Positions 16,466-25,467 of a stretch of 64,000 bases of DNA are shown here, one piece after another. Each line of letters starts with the position of its first letter. Positions within the stretch are counted from its first letter, which is position 1. The notes beneath the pieces are model-generated. The model did no database searches, had not been told where the DNA came from, and saw only the letters and a program-made list of their open reading frames with translations. The stretch lies in the NCBI RefSeq assembly GCF_029626225.1, contig NZ_JARUBP010000001.1, forward strand, positions 7,626,001-7,690,000, in the 5' to 3' direction. Source of the stretch: Asanoa sp. WMMD1127 (GTDB lineage Bacteria; Actinomycetota; Actinomycetes; Mycobacteriales; Micromonosporaceae). The position numbers and the translations under genes were made by a program.

Positions 16466-17440
16466 ATGAAGGCGATCGTCCAGGACCGTTACGGCTCGCC
16501 CGACACGCTGGCCTTCGAGGAGGTCGACACGCCCGTGCCGGCCGCCGGCGAGGTGCTCGTGCGGGTCGAGGCGGCCGCGCTCAACGCGTACGACTGGCAC
16601 ATCATGCGGGGTGACCCCAGGCTCGCCCGGCTCTCCATGGGCCGGTCCGGCCCGCGCGCCCGGATCCGGGGCCGCGACTTCGCCGGCCGCGTCGAGGTCG
16701 TCGGCGCCGGCGTCCGCGACCTGCGCCCCGGCGACGCCGTCTTCGGCGACCTGGGCGACGCCAACGGCGCGTTCGCCGAATACGTCAGCGTGCCGGAGAC
16801 CCTGGTCGCGCGCCGGCCCGCCAACCTGACCGCGGAGCAGGCGGCCGCCCTGCCGCTGGCCGGCGTCACCGCCCTCATGGGGCTGGCCGACGTCGCGCCC
16901 GACCAGCAAGTGCTGATCAACGGCGCCTCCGGCGGTGTCGGGACGCTCGCCGTGCAACTGGCCAAGACGCGCGGCGCCACGGTGACCGCCGTGTGCAGCA
17001 CGCGCAACACCGACCTGGCCCGGTCGCTCGGCGCCGACCACGTCGTCGACTACACCCGCGCCGACTTCACCCACGACGCCGGCCGCCACGACCTGGTCCT
17101 CGACCTCGTCGGCAACCGGTCCCTGACCGCGCTGCGCCGCGCGCTGACCCCCACCGGCACGCTGGTGCTCTCCGGCGGCGGCGTCTACCGCGGCGGCAGC
17201 CTGGTCGGCCCGGTCTGGCTCATCGCCCGCGGTCGCTTGCTGGCGCCGTTCGTGCGGCAGCGCATCGTGGTCCTGTCCACCGTGCCCGGCCGGTCACACC
17301 TCGAGACGCTGCGGGCCCACGCCGAGGCCGGCCGGCTCACCCCGGTCATCGACCGCACGTTCCCGCTGCCCGAGGTGCCGGCGGCCATCCGCTACCTGGA
17401 GACCGAGCACGCGCGGGCCAAGGTCGTCGTCACGATTTAG
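16466..17440 (+). CDS. Zinc-independent MDR oxidoreductase (quinone oxidoreductase-like)
   Basis: 324 aa, from ATG 16466 with GGGAGGGACC upstream. GroES-like N-terminal domain (ALNAYDWHIMRGDP, GRDFAGRVEVVGAGV) and Rossmann domain with INGASGGVGTLAVQLAK and a VTAVCSTRNTDLARSLGADHVVDY segment, suggesting NADPH use. The cysteine ligands of zinc alcohol dehydrogenases are absent. Members reduce quinones, enones or reactive aldehydes. Control by the divergent TetR repressor suggests induction by a small electrophilic or aromatic compound. Its stop overlaps the convergent gene by 11 bp. Confidence 0.88.
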   Translation: MKAIVQDRYGSPDTLAFEEVDTPVPAAGEVLVRVEAAALNAYDWHIMRGDPRLARLSMGRSGPRARIRGRDFAGRVEVVGAGVRDLRPGDAVFGDLGDANGAFAEYVSVPETLVARRPANLTAEQAAALPLAGVTALMGLADVAPDQQVLINGASGGVGTLAVQLAKTRGATVTAVCSTRNTDLARSLGADHVVDYTRADFTHDAGRHDLVLDLVGNRSLTALRRALTPTGTLVLSGGGVYRGGSLVGPVWLIARGRLLAPFVRQRIVVLSTVPGRSHLETLRAHAEAGRLTPVIDRTFPLPEVPAAIRYLETEHARAKVVVTI

Positions 17441-18491
17441 CAGGCGCGTGCACCGTCACCCGGTCGAGGCGGGTGAGGAAGTCGGGCCCGAAGGCGGTGC
17501 CAGGGGTGTGCGCGCCGGCCACGACCGCGCCGCCGCCCCGGCCACCGGTGCCGGCCAGCAGGTGCTCGGCGGCCCGGTGCACGGCGTCGGCGGTCAGGTC
17601 GTAGGCGTTGGGCCCGGTCAGCGTGGCCGTGCGCACGTCACCGGCCGCGTTGCGGACCTCGCCCCACACCTCGATCTTCGTCGCGGCCCGCGTCTCCGCG
17701 CTCGGGCCGGGCGGCTGGCGCTTGATCGCCCGGGCCGCCAGCGCGCGGACCGGCGCGAAGCGGATCAGCTTGGCGAGCAGCGTCGGCGCCGGCACCCGGC
17801 TGTAGACGGTGATGTCGCCGATCCCGGTCGAGTGATGGGCGGTGACCAGGTCGCCCCAAGGCACGGCGCCGACCTTGCGGACCTTGGACGGGAACGCCAC
17901 CTCGCGGGCCGGGGTGCCGATCGGCGTGGGCACCAGCGTGCCGGCGATCCGCCGCCAGCCGCCCCGGGCGTTCATGGCCAGCCCGGTGGTGGCCGTGCCG
18001 CGGCTCATCCCGCCCGGCGCGACGAACGCGAGCTCCAGGGCGGTCGCGTCGGGCAGCGCGGCGTGCAGCAGGTTGGCCAGGCAGTCGGTGGGCACCACGT
18101 CGAAGCCCGCCCCCGTGATCAGCACGACGCCGGCCGCCCGGGCGTCGGCGGCCCGCGCCAGCACGGCCTCGAAGACCGGGTGCTCGCCGGTCACGTCGAG
18201 GTAGTGGGTGCCGGTGTCGAGGCAGGCGTCGAGCATTGGGCCGGCGGTGGCCACGAACGGGCCCGCGCAGTGCGCCACGACGTCGACCTCGCCGAGGGCG
18301 GCCCGGGTGGCCGCGCCGTCGCGCAGGTCGAAGACCACGTGCTCCAGGCCGAGCTCATCGGCGAGGGCCTTGACGGCGGCGGCGTTGCGGCCGGCGAGCA
18401 GGGGTCGGGCGCCACGCGAGACGGCCAGCCGGGCGACAAGATCACCGGTGTAGCCGTTGGCGCCATAGATCATCCAACGTTGATGCGGCAC
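17430..18491 (-). CDS. Saccharopine dehydrogenase-like NAD(P)-binding protein (trans-acting enoyl reductase type)
   Basis: 353 aa. An N-terminal Rossmann fold with WMIYGANGYTGDLVARLA and LLAGRNAAAVKALADEL, then VDVVAHCAGPFVATAGPMLDACLDTGTHYLDVTGE and GFDVVPTDCLA, as in the saccharopine dehydrogenase-like reductases related to mycobacterial Rv2449c/trans-ER proteins. I prefer GTG 18491, because TACGGT ends 6 nt before it; a longer TTG start at 18518 is possible but has no ribosome site. Substrate unknown, probably a lipid or polyketide intermediate. Confidence 0.82.
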   Translation of the reverse strand: MPHQRWMIYGANGYTGDLVARLAVSRGARPLLAGRNAAAVKALADELGLEHVVFDLRDGAATRAALGEVDVVAHCAGPFVATAGPMLDACLDTGTHYLDVTGEHPVFEAVLARAADARAAGVVLITGAGFDVVPTDCLANLLHAALPDATALELAFVAPGGMSRGTATTGLAMNARGGWRRIAGTLVPTPIGTPAREVAFPSKVRKVGAVPWGDLVTAHHSTGIGDITVYSRVPAPTLLAKLIRFAPVRALAARAIKRQPPGPSAETRAATKIEVWGEVRNAAGDVRTATLTGPNAYDLTADAVHRAAEHLLAGTGGRGGGAVVAGAHTPGTAFGPDFLTRLDRVTVHAPAKS

Positions 18492-18644
18492 CGCATCACC
18501 GTAGTCGTTCGAGGGCAATTCTATCGAGGTGCGAGTACGGGCACATCGACCCGGCTACCGATCCGTTCCCGGCGGGCTGCCCGTACTCTCGTTCGGGTTG
18601 GTCGCGCGACCCGCGGCCGACCCATCGCACGAGGAGCCATCCGC

Positions 18645-20753
18645 TTGACCGACGTCACCACGCTCCAGCAGGAGATCGCCACCGAGCAGAAGCACGTCGA
18701 CCGGGTCTACGCCCGGGTCGAGGAGCTGCGTCGGGAGGCCGCGCGCGCCGAGCGCGAGGGCTACCGGCAGGCGGCGGTGGGCAACTTCGGCGCGCTGGTC
18801 GAGCGGGACGCGTTCGTCTTCCACGCCGCCCGGCGGCGCTACCTGCTCGACGCCGAGCACGAAGGGCTGGTCTTCGGCCGACTCGACCTGCGCGGCGGCG
18901 CCAGCTTCCACGTCGGCCGGCTGGGCGTGCGCGGCGAGGACGCCCAGCCGCTGGTCGTCGACTGGCGCGCCCCGGCGGCCGCGGCGTTCTACCAGGCCAC
19001 GGCGGCCGAGCCGCGGGGCGTGATCCGGCGCCGCATGATCCAGTCGTCCGGCGAACGGGTGACGGGCATCGAGGACGACCTGCTGGACCCCGAGGCCGCG
19101 CCGGAGCAGATGCGGGTGGTCGGCGACGGCGCCCTGCTGGCGTCGCTGTCGAAGGCGACCGGGCACGGCATGCGTGACATCGTGGCCACCATCCAGCGCG
19201 AGCAGGACCAGGCGATCCGCTCCCCCGGCAGCGGCGTGACCATCGTGTCCGGCGGCCCCGGCACCGGCAAGACGGCCGTGGCGCTGCACCGGGCGGCGTA
19301 CCTCCTCTATTCGGATCGCAACCGGTTCGCCGGCGGCGGCATCCTCGTGGTCGGACCGTCCACGGTGTTCGTCGACTACATCGCCTCGGTGCTGCCCTCG
19401 CTCGGCGAGGAGTCGGCGACCCTGCGCTCGCTCGGCACGCTGGTGCCCGGCTGGTCCGCGACCCGCACCGACCCGGGCCCGGTGGCGGCCGTCAAGGGCT
19501 CGCTGCGGATGCGCCGGGTGCTTGAGCGGGCCTCGCACGACGCGGTGCCCGACGGGCCGACCTCGCTGCGGCTCCTCTACCGGGGCACGCTGCTGCGCCT
19601 CGACCGCGGCCAGCTCGACCGCGTCCGGACCCGGGCCCTGCCCCGCGGCGCCCGCCGCAACGAGGTGCGCCGGGCCGGCTTCGAGGGCCTGTTCGACGCG
19701 CTCTGGGCGCAGGCCGAGCAGGCGAAGGTGCCCGGCCTGCCCAAGAAGCGCGAGTTCGAGGACCAGCTGGCCGAGCGCGAGGACTTCCGCTCGTTCGTCA
19801 AGGAGTGGTGGCCCCGGCTGCGACCGCGGCACGTGCTGGCCTGGCTGGCCGACCCGGCCCGGCTGCGCCGCTACGCCGCCGGCCTGCTGTCACCGGCCGA
19901 GGTGGACCTGCTGACGGGCAGCTTCGACAGCGAGGACCCGACCATCGCCGACGTCGCCCTCCTCGACGAGCTCGACGCCCTGCTCGGGCAGCCGGTGCGG
20001 GCGGCCCGCCAGCAGCGCAACGAGTTCCAGGTGGCGCAGGGCGTCTACGAGCTGAGCACGGCGACCGAGCGGGCCCGGGCCGCCCGGGCGGCGGCGACCG
20101 CCCGACCCGACGACTACCGGGAGTACGCGCACGTCGTGGTCGACGAGGCCCAGGACGTCTCGCCGATGCAGTGGCGCATGCTGGGCCGGCGCGGACGGCT
20201 GGCCTCGTGGACCGTGGTCGGCGACCCGGCGCAGACCGCCTGGACGGGCGACCCGGCCGAGCTCGACCGGGCCCGGGACCGGGCGCTGGGTTCGCGGGCG
20301 CGCAACGCGTACACGCTGACCACCAACTACCGGAACTCCGCCGAGATCTTCGAGGTCGCCGCGGCCGAGATCCGGACGATCGCGCCGGACCTGCCGCTGC
20401 CGACGGCCGTGCGGTCGACCGGCGTGCCACCGGTGGCGTCGACGGTGCCGGGCCCGGCGCTGCCGGACGCCGTGCGGTCCGCTGTGGACGATCTGCTCGA
20501 CCAGGTCGAGGGCACGATCGGCGTGATCACGCCGGTCCCCCGCGTCGGCGAGGTGGCCGGCTGGCTCGGCGGCGTCGGCGACCCGCGGGTGCAGGTGGTG
20601 ACGAGCCTGCAGGCCAAGGGCATGGAGTACGACGGTGTCGTGCTGGTCGCGCCGGACGAGATCCGCGCGGGTGGCGCGGCGGGCGTACGCACGCTGTACG
20701 TCGCCCTGTCCCGCGCCACCCAGCGGTTGGTGACCCTGGACGTCAGCGCCTGA
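18645..20753 (+). CDS. helD: HelD-like SF1 helicase, RNA polymerase recycling factor
   Basis: 702 aa from TTG 18645 with GAGGAG 8 nt upstream. An N-terminal anti-parallel coiled coil (about residues 5-45, rich in EQKHVDRVYARVEELRRE) is the part that enters the RNA polymerase secondary channel. The Walker A motif GGPGTGKT is near 203, an inserted helical domain follows, Walker B is VVVDEAQDVSPMQ near 499, and motifs LTTNYRN and SLQAKGMEYDGVVLV come later. This is the class II HelD layout of actinobacteria. HelD removes stalled polymerase from DNA, and some relatives (HelR) confer rifamycin tolerance. No rifamycin-associated element was recognised upstream. Confidence 0.88.
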   Translation: MTDVTTLQQEIATEQKHVDRVYARVEELRREAARAEREGYRQAAVGNFGALVERDAFVFHAARRRYLLDAEHEGLVFGRLDLRGGASFHVGRLGVRGEDAQPLVVDWRAPAAAAFYQATAAEPRGVIRRRMIQSSGERVTGIEDDLLDPEAAPEQMRVVGDGALLASLSKATGHGMRDIVATIQREQDQAIRSPGSGVTIVSGGPGTGKTAVALHRAAYLLYSDRNRFAGGGILVVGPSTVFVDYIASVLPSLGEESATLRSLGTLVPGWSATRTDPGPVAAVKGSLRMRRVLERASHDAVPDGPTSLRLLYRGTLLRLDRGQLDRVRTRALPRGARRNEVRRAGFEGLFDALWAQAEQAKVPGLPKKREFEDQLAEREDFRSFVKEWWPRLRPRHVLAWLADPARLRRYAAGLLSPAEVDLLTGSFDSEDPTIADVALLDELDALLGQPVRAARQQRNEFQVAQGVYELSTATERARAARAAATARPDDYREYAHVVVDEAQDVSPMQWRMLGRRGRLASWTVVGDPAQTAWTGDPAELDRARDRALGSRARNAYTLTTNYRNSAEIFEVAAAEIRTIAPDLPLPTAVRSTGVPPVASTVPGPALPDAVRSAVDDLLDQVEGTIGVITPVPRVGEVAGWLGGVGDPRVQVVTSLQAKGMEYDGVVLVAPDEIRAGGAAGVRTLYVALSRATQRLVTLDVSA

Positions 20754-21684
20754 CGGCGACCGCGGTGTAGGTCGTGTCCGGCGTCGGCGGTGTCGTGAAC
20801 CGGGCGTTGGGCAGATAGAGCCGCTGGCCGTACGCGGCGATGGTGGTCGGCACGTCGAACGCCGGGCTGGTGATCGTCTTGACCACGGTGCCCCGCGTGC
20901 CGGACCGGTTGAGGTCGACGACGGCGATCTGGTTGAGGCGGTTCTGCACCACGTAGAGGCGGCGCCCCTCGAGCCAGAGGCCGTCACCGTTGGTCATCGG
21001 CACGCCGCCGAGGTCGACCTGCGTGGCCGCGCCGTTGTCGGCGTCCACGGTGAACAGCAGGCCGGTGTTGGACTGGACGACCAGCAGGTCGCGGCCGTCG
21101 GGCGTACGCGCGATGCCGTTGGCGTTGGTCGCGCCCGGCGTGAAGACGAAGTCCCCGGACAGCGGGACGGTCTCGAACCGGTCGCCGAGCGTGCCGAAGC
21201 GGCCGAACGGCACCTTGTAGAGCACGGGTTGCTGCGAGTCGGTGAACCAGGCGGCGTCGGGCGTGAGGATCACGTCGTTGACGAAGCTGGTCCCGTCGGT
21301 GAAGTTCCAGATCTTGAGGGTCCTACCGGTCACGGCGTCGACCACCCGCCCGTCGCCGCTGGTCTGGCCGGCGACGAAGAGCCGGCCGCGGCCGTCCAGC
21401 TTGAGCCCGAGCGACCCCGAGCCGAAGCCCGGGTTGATGATCTCGCCGCGCCCGGTGACCAGGCTGGCCCGGTAGATGGCCCCGTCGACCCGGGACCCGA
21501 AGAAGGCGTACGGCAGTGTGCCGATCGCGATGCCCTCGGGCTGGAAGCCGTTGGGCAGCTGGATCGTGGTGGGGAACAGGTCGTGGTTCGCGTCGTGTGC
21601 GGTCGCAGTGCCGGCCGGACCGAGCAGGGTGGCGGCGAGTGCCGCGGTCAGACCCAGCGCGATGGTGGCCACCCGGTGGCGCAC
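20743..21684 (-). CDS. Secreted beta-propeller protein (SMP-30/NHL-like)
   Basis: 313 aa. GTG start with AAAGGAG upstream. A Sec signal of about 30 aa ends near ATAHA. The rest is a repeating pattern of Gly/Asp turns and short strands: GSLGLKLDGRGRLFVAG, GTSFVNDVILTPDAAWFTD, NANGIARTPDGRDLLVVQS, NGDGLWLEGRRLYVVQN. This reads as a six-bladed propeller of the SMP-30/gluconolaconase-like type. No catalytic assignment is safe. The 3' end overlaps that of helD by 11 bp in convergent orientation. Confidence 0.8.
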   Translation of the reverse strand: MRHRVATIALGLTAALAATLLGPAGTATAHDANHDLFPTTIQLPNGFQPEGIAIGTLPYAFFGSRVDGAIYRASLVTGRGEIINPGFGSGSLGLKLDGRGRLFVAGQTSGDGRVVDAVTGRTLKIWNFTDGTSFVNDVILTPDAAWFTDSQQPVLYKVPFGRFGTLGDRFETVPLSGDFVFTPGATNANGIARTPDGRDLLVVQSNTGLLFTVDADNGAATQVDLGGVPMTNGDGLWLEGRRLYVVQNRLNQIAVVDLNRSGTRGTVVKTITSPAFDVPTTIAAYGQRLYLPNARFTTPPTPDTTYTAVAVRR

Positions 21685-21751
21685 GATGGCTTCTCCTTTC
21701 GACGTCCTCCGTTCAGGTATCCACGCACGTACCCACTATTCGGTTCAACGT

Positions 21752-22327
21752 TCAACCGACTTGCGGCGGCGGGACGGGGTCGCCGCCGGCGAGGAGGTCG
21801 GTGAGGGCGACCAGCCGTTTGCGGCGGGCCGCCGGGCTGGGCGCGCTGGTGAGCTTGAGGATGACGGCGTACCGGCTGGTCTTGTCGAGGCTCGCGAATC
21901 GCGCGGCCGCGGCGGGATTGGCGGCGAGGGCCGCCGCCAGGTCGTCGGGGGTCTTCGCGTCGCGCTGCGCCGGGTACGCGGCGGCCCAGCGGCCGTCGGC
22001 CTTCGCGGCCTCGATCTGGGCGTGGCCGGCGGCCCGCATCCGGCCGGCGGCCACGAGGGCCTCGGCACGGTCCACATTGACCTGTGACCAGCGCGCGCCC
22101 TTGCGGCGGGGCGAGTAGCGCTGCAGGAAGTGCTCGGCGTCGAGGCCGCGGCGTTGGCTGTCGATCCAGCCGAAGCAGATCGCCACGTCGCCGGCCTCGG
22201 CCGCGGTGATGGTCGGGCGGGCGGCGCCCTTCTTGGCGATCACCAGCCAGGCCTCGGCCGCGGTCTCGTGGTGGTCGGCCAGCCACGCCTCCCAGGCGGG
22301 CAGGTCGTGGAAGGTCAGCGGTTCCAT
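21752..22327 (-). CDS. YdeI/OmpD-associated family protein
   Basis: 191 aa. Contains ETAAEAWLVIAKKGAARPTITAAEAGDVAICFGWIDSQ, then FLQRYSPRRKGARWSQVNVDRAE, hallmark blocks of the YdeI family, and a C-terminal helical YdhG/DUF1801-like part with FASLDKTSRYAVILKL. In Enterobacteria YdeI was linked to resistance to cationic peptides, but the biochemical role is unclear. TAGCGT ends 6 nt before the ATG. It is divergent from the copper ATPase with only 65 bp between starts, so its promoter region adjoins the CsoR-like site. Confidence 0.85.
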   Translation of the reverse strand: MEPLTFHDLPAWEAWLADHHETAAEAWLVIAKKGAARPTITAAEAGDVAICFGWIDSQRRGLDAEHFLQRYSPRRKGARWSQVNVDRAEALVAAGRMRAAGHAQIEAAKADGRWAAAYPAQRDAKTPDDLAAALAANPAAAARFASLDKTSRYAVILKLTSAPSPAARRKRLVALTDLLAGGDPVPPPQVG

Positions 22328-22357
22328 GGGGCGACGCTACCGGTCGTCGCGCCGCGC

Positions 22358-22385
22358 TTGCCTACATACCCCCTGGGGGTATAGT
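22358..22385 (+). promoter_or_regulatory. Copper-responsive promoter with CsoR-like palindrome
   Basis: TTGCCT (22358-22363), 16-bp spacer, TATAGT (22380-22385). The perfect palindrome ATACCCCCTGGGGGTAT (22366-22382) fills the spacer and runs into the -10. This sequence agrees with known CsoR operators. The -10 ends 7 nt before the ATG, so the transcript should be leaderless. No csoR gene is in the window. Confidence 0.85.
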
Positions 22386-22392
22386 AGGCGGC

Positions 22393-24465
22393 ATGCGACA
22401 CGACAGCGGAACGATGCACGAGCACCACCAGTCGCATGCGCCGGCGGCCGGTCACGGTGCCCACGCTGCCCACGGCGGGCACGACAAGCACGCCGGGCAC
22501 GACCCCGAGCAGTTCCGGCGGAAGTTCTGGCTCTCCCTGGCGCTGACCGTGCCGATCGTCGTGACCAGCGAGATGGTCATGGACTGGTTCGGCTACTCGC
22601 TCGACTTCCCGGGCATCGACTGGATCGGCCCCGTGCTGGGCTCGATCGTCTTCGTCTACGGCGGCTGGCCGTTCCTGGTCGGCGCGGTCCGCGAGGTCCG
22701 CGACCGGGCGCCCGGCATGATGCTGCTGATCGCGATGGCGATCACGGTGGCCTACGGCGCCTCGCTGGCCACCGCCGTCGGCGCGTTCGACCTCGACTTC
22801 TGGTGGGAGCTCGCCGCCCTGGTGACCATCATGCTGCTCGGTCACTGGCAGGAGATGAAGGCGATCGGCCAGGCCCAGGGCGCCCTGGCCGCGCTGGCGG
22901 CGCTGCTGCCCGACGACGCCGAGCGGGTGGTGGGCGACCGGGTCGAGACCGTGCCGGTCGCGGCGCTGGCATTGGGCGACGTGGTGCTGGTCCGCCCCGG
23001 CGGGCGGGTGCCGGCCGACGGGCGGATCGTCGACGGCGCGGCCGAGGTCGACGAGTCGATGATCACCGGGGAGTCGCGCCCGGTGCCGCGCCAGGCCGGC
23101 GACCGGGTGGTGGCCGGCACGGTGGTCACGGACTCGGCGGTCCGGCTGCGGATCGACGCCGTCGGCGCCGACACGGCCCTGGCCGGCATCCAGCGCCTGG
23201 TGGCCCAGGCCCAGGCCTCCGGCGGCCGCGCCCAGGTGCTGGCCGACCGGTTCGCGGCGGCGCTGTTCTACGTGGCCGCCTCGGTCGCCGTGGTCACCTT
23301 CCTGGCGTGGTGGGCCGTGGGCAACCTGGACGACTCGGTCGTCCGTACCATCACGGTTCTCGTGATCGCCTGCCCCCACGCCCTGGGCCTGGCCATCCCG
23401 CTGGTCATCGCGCTGTCGACCGCCGTGTCGGCGCGCGCCGGCATCCTGGTCAAGGACCGGCTCGCGCTGGAGCGCATGCGCACCGTCGACGCGGTGCTGT
23501 TCGACAAGACCGGCACGCTGACCAAGGGCGCGCACAAGGTCACCGGCGTGGCGGCGGTCGACGGGGTCACCGAGGCCGAGGTGCTGCGCCTGGGCGGCGG
23601 CGTCGAGGCCGACAGCGAGCACCCCCTCGCCAAGGCGATCGTGGCGGCGGCCGGCACGCCGGCGCGGGCCACGGACTTCCGGTCGCTGACCGGTCGCGGG
23701 GTGCGGGCGACGATCGACGGCACGGCGTACGCGGTCGGCGGGCCGGCCCTGCTGCGCGAGCTCGACGTGGCGGTTCCGGAGCGCCTCGCGGCGGCGACGT
23801 CGGGTTGGTCCGCGCGCGGCGCCGCGGTGCTGCACCTCGTGCGGCTCTCCGACTCGGCCGTGCTCGGCGCGTTCGCGTTGGAGGACGAGGTGCGCCCCGA
23901 GGCGCGGCAGGCGATCGCAGCGCTGCGCGACCAGGGCGTACGCACGATCGCGATGATCACCGGCGACGCCCGCGCGGTGGCCAAGGCGGTCGCCGCCGAC
24001 CTCGGCTTCCGGCCGGGCGTCGACGAGGTCTTCGCCGAGGTGCTCCCCGCCGACAAGGACCGCGCGGTAGCCGACCTCCAGGCCCGCGGCCTGCGGGTGG
24101 CGATGGTCGGCGACGGCGTCAACGACGCGCCGGCGCTGGCCCGGGCCGACGTCGGCATCGCGATCGGCGCGGGCACGGACGTCGCCATCGAGTCCGCCGG
24201 CGTCGTCCTCGCCTCGTCGGACCCCCGCGGCGTCAGCGGCGTGATCCGCCTGTCCCGGGCCGCCTACCGCAAGATGATCCAGAACCTGGCCTGGGCGGCC
24301 GGCTACAACGTGATCGCGATCCCGCTGGCGGCGGGCGTCCTGGCCTGGGCGGGCCTGACACTGAGCCCGGCGATCGGCGCGGTGCTGATGTCGGTGTCGA
24401 CGATCGTGGTCGCCCTCAACGCCCAACTCCTCCGCCGCGTCCGCCTGACACCCCAGGAGTCGTAG
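22393..24465 (+). CDS. copB: CopB-type copper-translocating P1B ATPase
   Basis: 690 aa. The N-terminus (about residues 1-40) is packed with His, Gly and Ala, a metal-binding tail in place of CXXC domains. Eight membrane helices are expected; the ion path carries CPH (Cys327) rather than CPC, which marks the CopB (P1B-3) subclass. Other motifs: ITGES, phosphorylated Asp371 in DKTGTLT, the SEHPLAKAI nucleotide-binding motif, GDGVNDAPAL near 574. It pumps copper out of the cytoplasm. The palindromic CsoR-like promoter fits copper induction. A second in-frame ATG at 22414 is a possible alternative start. Confidence 0.93.
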   Translation: MRHDSGTMHEHHQSHAPAAGHGAHAAHGGHDKHAGHDPEQFRRKFWLSLALTVPIVVTSEMVMDWFGYSLDFPGIDWIGPVLGSIVFVYGGWPFLVGAVREVRDRAPGMMLLIAMAITVAYGASLATAVGAFDLDFWWELAALVTIMLLGHWQEMKAIGQAQGALAALAALLPDDAERVVGDRVETVPVAALALGDVVLVRPGGRVPADGRIVDGAAEVDESMITGESRPVPRQAGDRVVAGTVVTDSAVRLRIDAVGADTALAGIQRLVAQAQASGGRAQVLADRFAAALFYVAASVAVVTFLAWWAVGNLDDSVVRTITVLVIACPHALGLAIPLVIALSTAVSARAGILVKDRLALERMRTVDAVLFDKTGTLTKGAHKVTGVAAVDGVTEAEVLRLGGGVEADSEHPLAKAIVAAAGTPARATDFRSLTGRGVRATIDGTAYAVGGPALLRELDVAVPERLAAATSGWSARGAAVLHLVRLSDSAVLGAFALEDEVRPEARQAIAALRDQGVRTIAMITGDARAVAKAVAADLGFRPGVDEVFAEVLPADKDRAVADLQARGLRVAMVGDGVNDAPALARADVGIAIGAGTDVAIESAGVVLASSDPRGVSGVIRLSRAAYRKMIQNLAWAAGYNVIAIPLAAGVLAWAGLTLSPAIGAVLMSVSTIVVALNAQLLRRVRLTPQES

Positions 24466-24529
24466 CTCGCGCCGGTCCGCCGCCCCGGCTTCCCCCCGCA
24501 CCCCGGCGCCCGGCGGAGACCGCGCCGCG

Positions 24530-24649
24530 GGAAGACCGCGCGGAGATCGGTCCGGAAGACCGCGCGGAGAGCGGCCCGGAAGACCGCGCGGAGAGCGGCC
24601 CGGAAGACCGCGCGGAGAGCGGCCCGGAAGACCGCGCGGAGAGCGGCCT
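24530..24649 (+). repeat. Five tandem copies of a 24-bp unit
   Basis: Unit GGAAGACCGCGCGGAGAGCG plus GCCC; copies start at 24530, 24554, 24578, 24602 and 24626. The first copy has three changes and the last one. It lies just 3' of copB, outside any supported gene. In one frame it would read as EDRAESGP repeats, but there is no start codon and no ribosome site. Confidence 0.9.
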
Positions 24650-24992
24650 GGGCCGCGGGGCGTGCGCGGCGCCGCACGACGCGGGCCAGGAGGGCGGGAC
24701 GCCTGATCGCCCATCGCCCGTCCTGGCCTGGTCGCGGGTCACCCTCGCCGGCATTGGAGCTGAGCAGCAGCCCGGATGTGCGGCGCCAAGACCGGCGGCA
24801 GCCTGCAGGGTGCGATCCGTGAACGTGGCCAACCATGGGTGGACAAGCGCGTCATCACCCGCTGGGGCGGTGGTCTAGAACTAAGCCCGGCCCCGGTCAT
24901 GATCGAGTGCGTCGCATCTGGGGCCTCTGGGTGTTTCCGGAAGATCAGGTGCATCAGATCGAGAGGTCCGGCGGCGTGTCGTCCAGGTCTTG

Positions 24993-25147
24993 CACACATG
25001 ATCATGGCCGGGTGGCCCCGTCGACAGGACCAGTCGCACATGATCATGGGTGGCTACCGCCAGCGTCCAGGCGCATTCGCCGGTAGCCGCCTCGGCTCTC
25101 CTTGGGCGCTGGCCGATAACCCAGGGTCGGCGCACACGATCATGGCC
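24993..25147. repeat. Three copies of a CACAYGATCATGG motif
   Basis: CACACATGATCATGGCC near 24993, CGCACATGATCATGGG near 25036 and CGCACACGATCATGGCCC at 25131. Each holds a GATC-centred palindrome; intervals are about 42 and 95 bp. A related GTCATGATCG lies near 24897. Function unknown. Confidence 0.55.
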
Positions 25148-25250
25148 CGACAAGCCCCTGCAGGCCGACGAGCCGCCGCGGGTCGCGATCGCCGGGCGTT
25201 CCAAGGCCGGCAAGTCGACGCCGGCCAGGTCAAGCGCGCACGTCCGGACG

Positions 25251-25320
25251 GCTCGGCCCGGCCCGGCCCGGCTCGGCTCGGCCCGGCTCGGCCCGGCTCG
25301 GCCCGGCCCGGCCCGGCCCG
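25251..25320 (+). repeat. CGGCC/CGGCT pentamer microsatellite
   Basis: About 14 pentamers of CGGCC or CGGCT in a row, almost pure G+C. Such tracts are prone to length change and to assembly error. Confidence 0.85.
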
Positions 25321-25429
25321 CGCAGAGTCAACCGCGCACGATGCCCTTCCGCATCGAAGGCCCTCCGCATCGAGGCCACTCGATTGCTCAGGTCCGCCTG
25401 ACGCTGATCCGCCCGCAGGGCGTTAGCAC

Positions 25430-25467
25430 GGGTCCCTTCTTATGCGGAAAGCGATAAGAAGGGACCC
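25430..25467. terminator. Perfect 14-bp stem-loop 3' of the permease gene
   Basis: GGGTCCCTTCTTAT, a 10-nt loop, then ATAAGAAGGGACCC. It starts 12 bp past the permease stop codon, so it is placed as its terminator. Palindromes of this AAGGGNCCCTT kind recur between genes in actinomycetes, so it may also be a dispersed repeat. Confidence 0.75.

Larger units (their letters stand above)
24650..25429. other. Gene-free region between copB and the permease gene
   Basis: About 800 bp where I find no coding sequence with a plausible start or family. Open frames here are low-complexity translations of repeats. It contains three scattered copies of a GATCATG motif, a pentamer microsatellite and, at its right end, the terminator of the permease gene. 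Confidence 0.6.

Noticed and set aside
17448-18644. Extension of helD by about 400 codons at the 5' end
   Set aside because: The extra part is antisense to the saccharopine dehydrogenase-like gene; TTG 18645 has a ribosome site and matches the usual HelD N-terminus.
20743-21684. Superoxide dismutase or gluconolactonase
   Set aside because: No metal-site motifs of superoxide dismutase; the propeller pattern is clear but lactonase residues could not be identified.
24530-24649. CRISPR array
   Set aside because: The 24-bp units are directly adjacent with no spacers, and no cas genes are present.
22315-24714. A 799-codon minus-strand frame including EDRAESGP-like repeats
   Set aside because: Antisense to copB; the repeated part is the translation of the 24-bp tandem repeat, not a protein domain.
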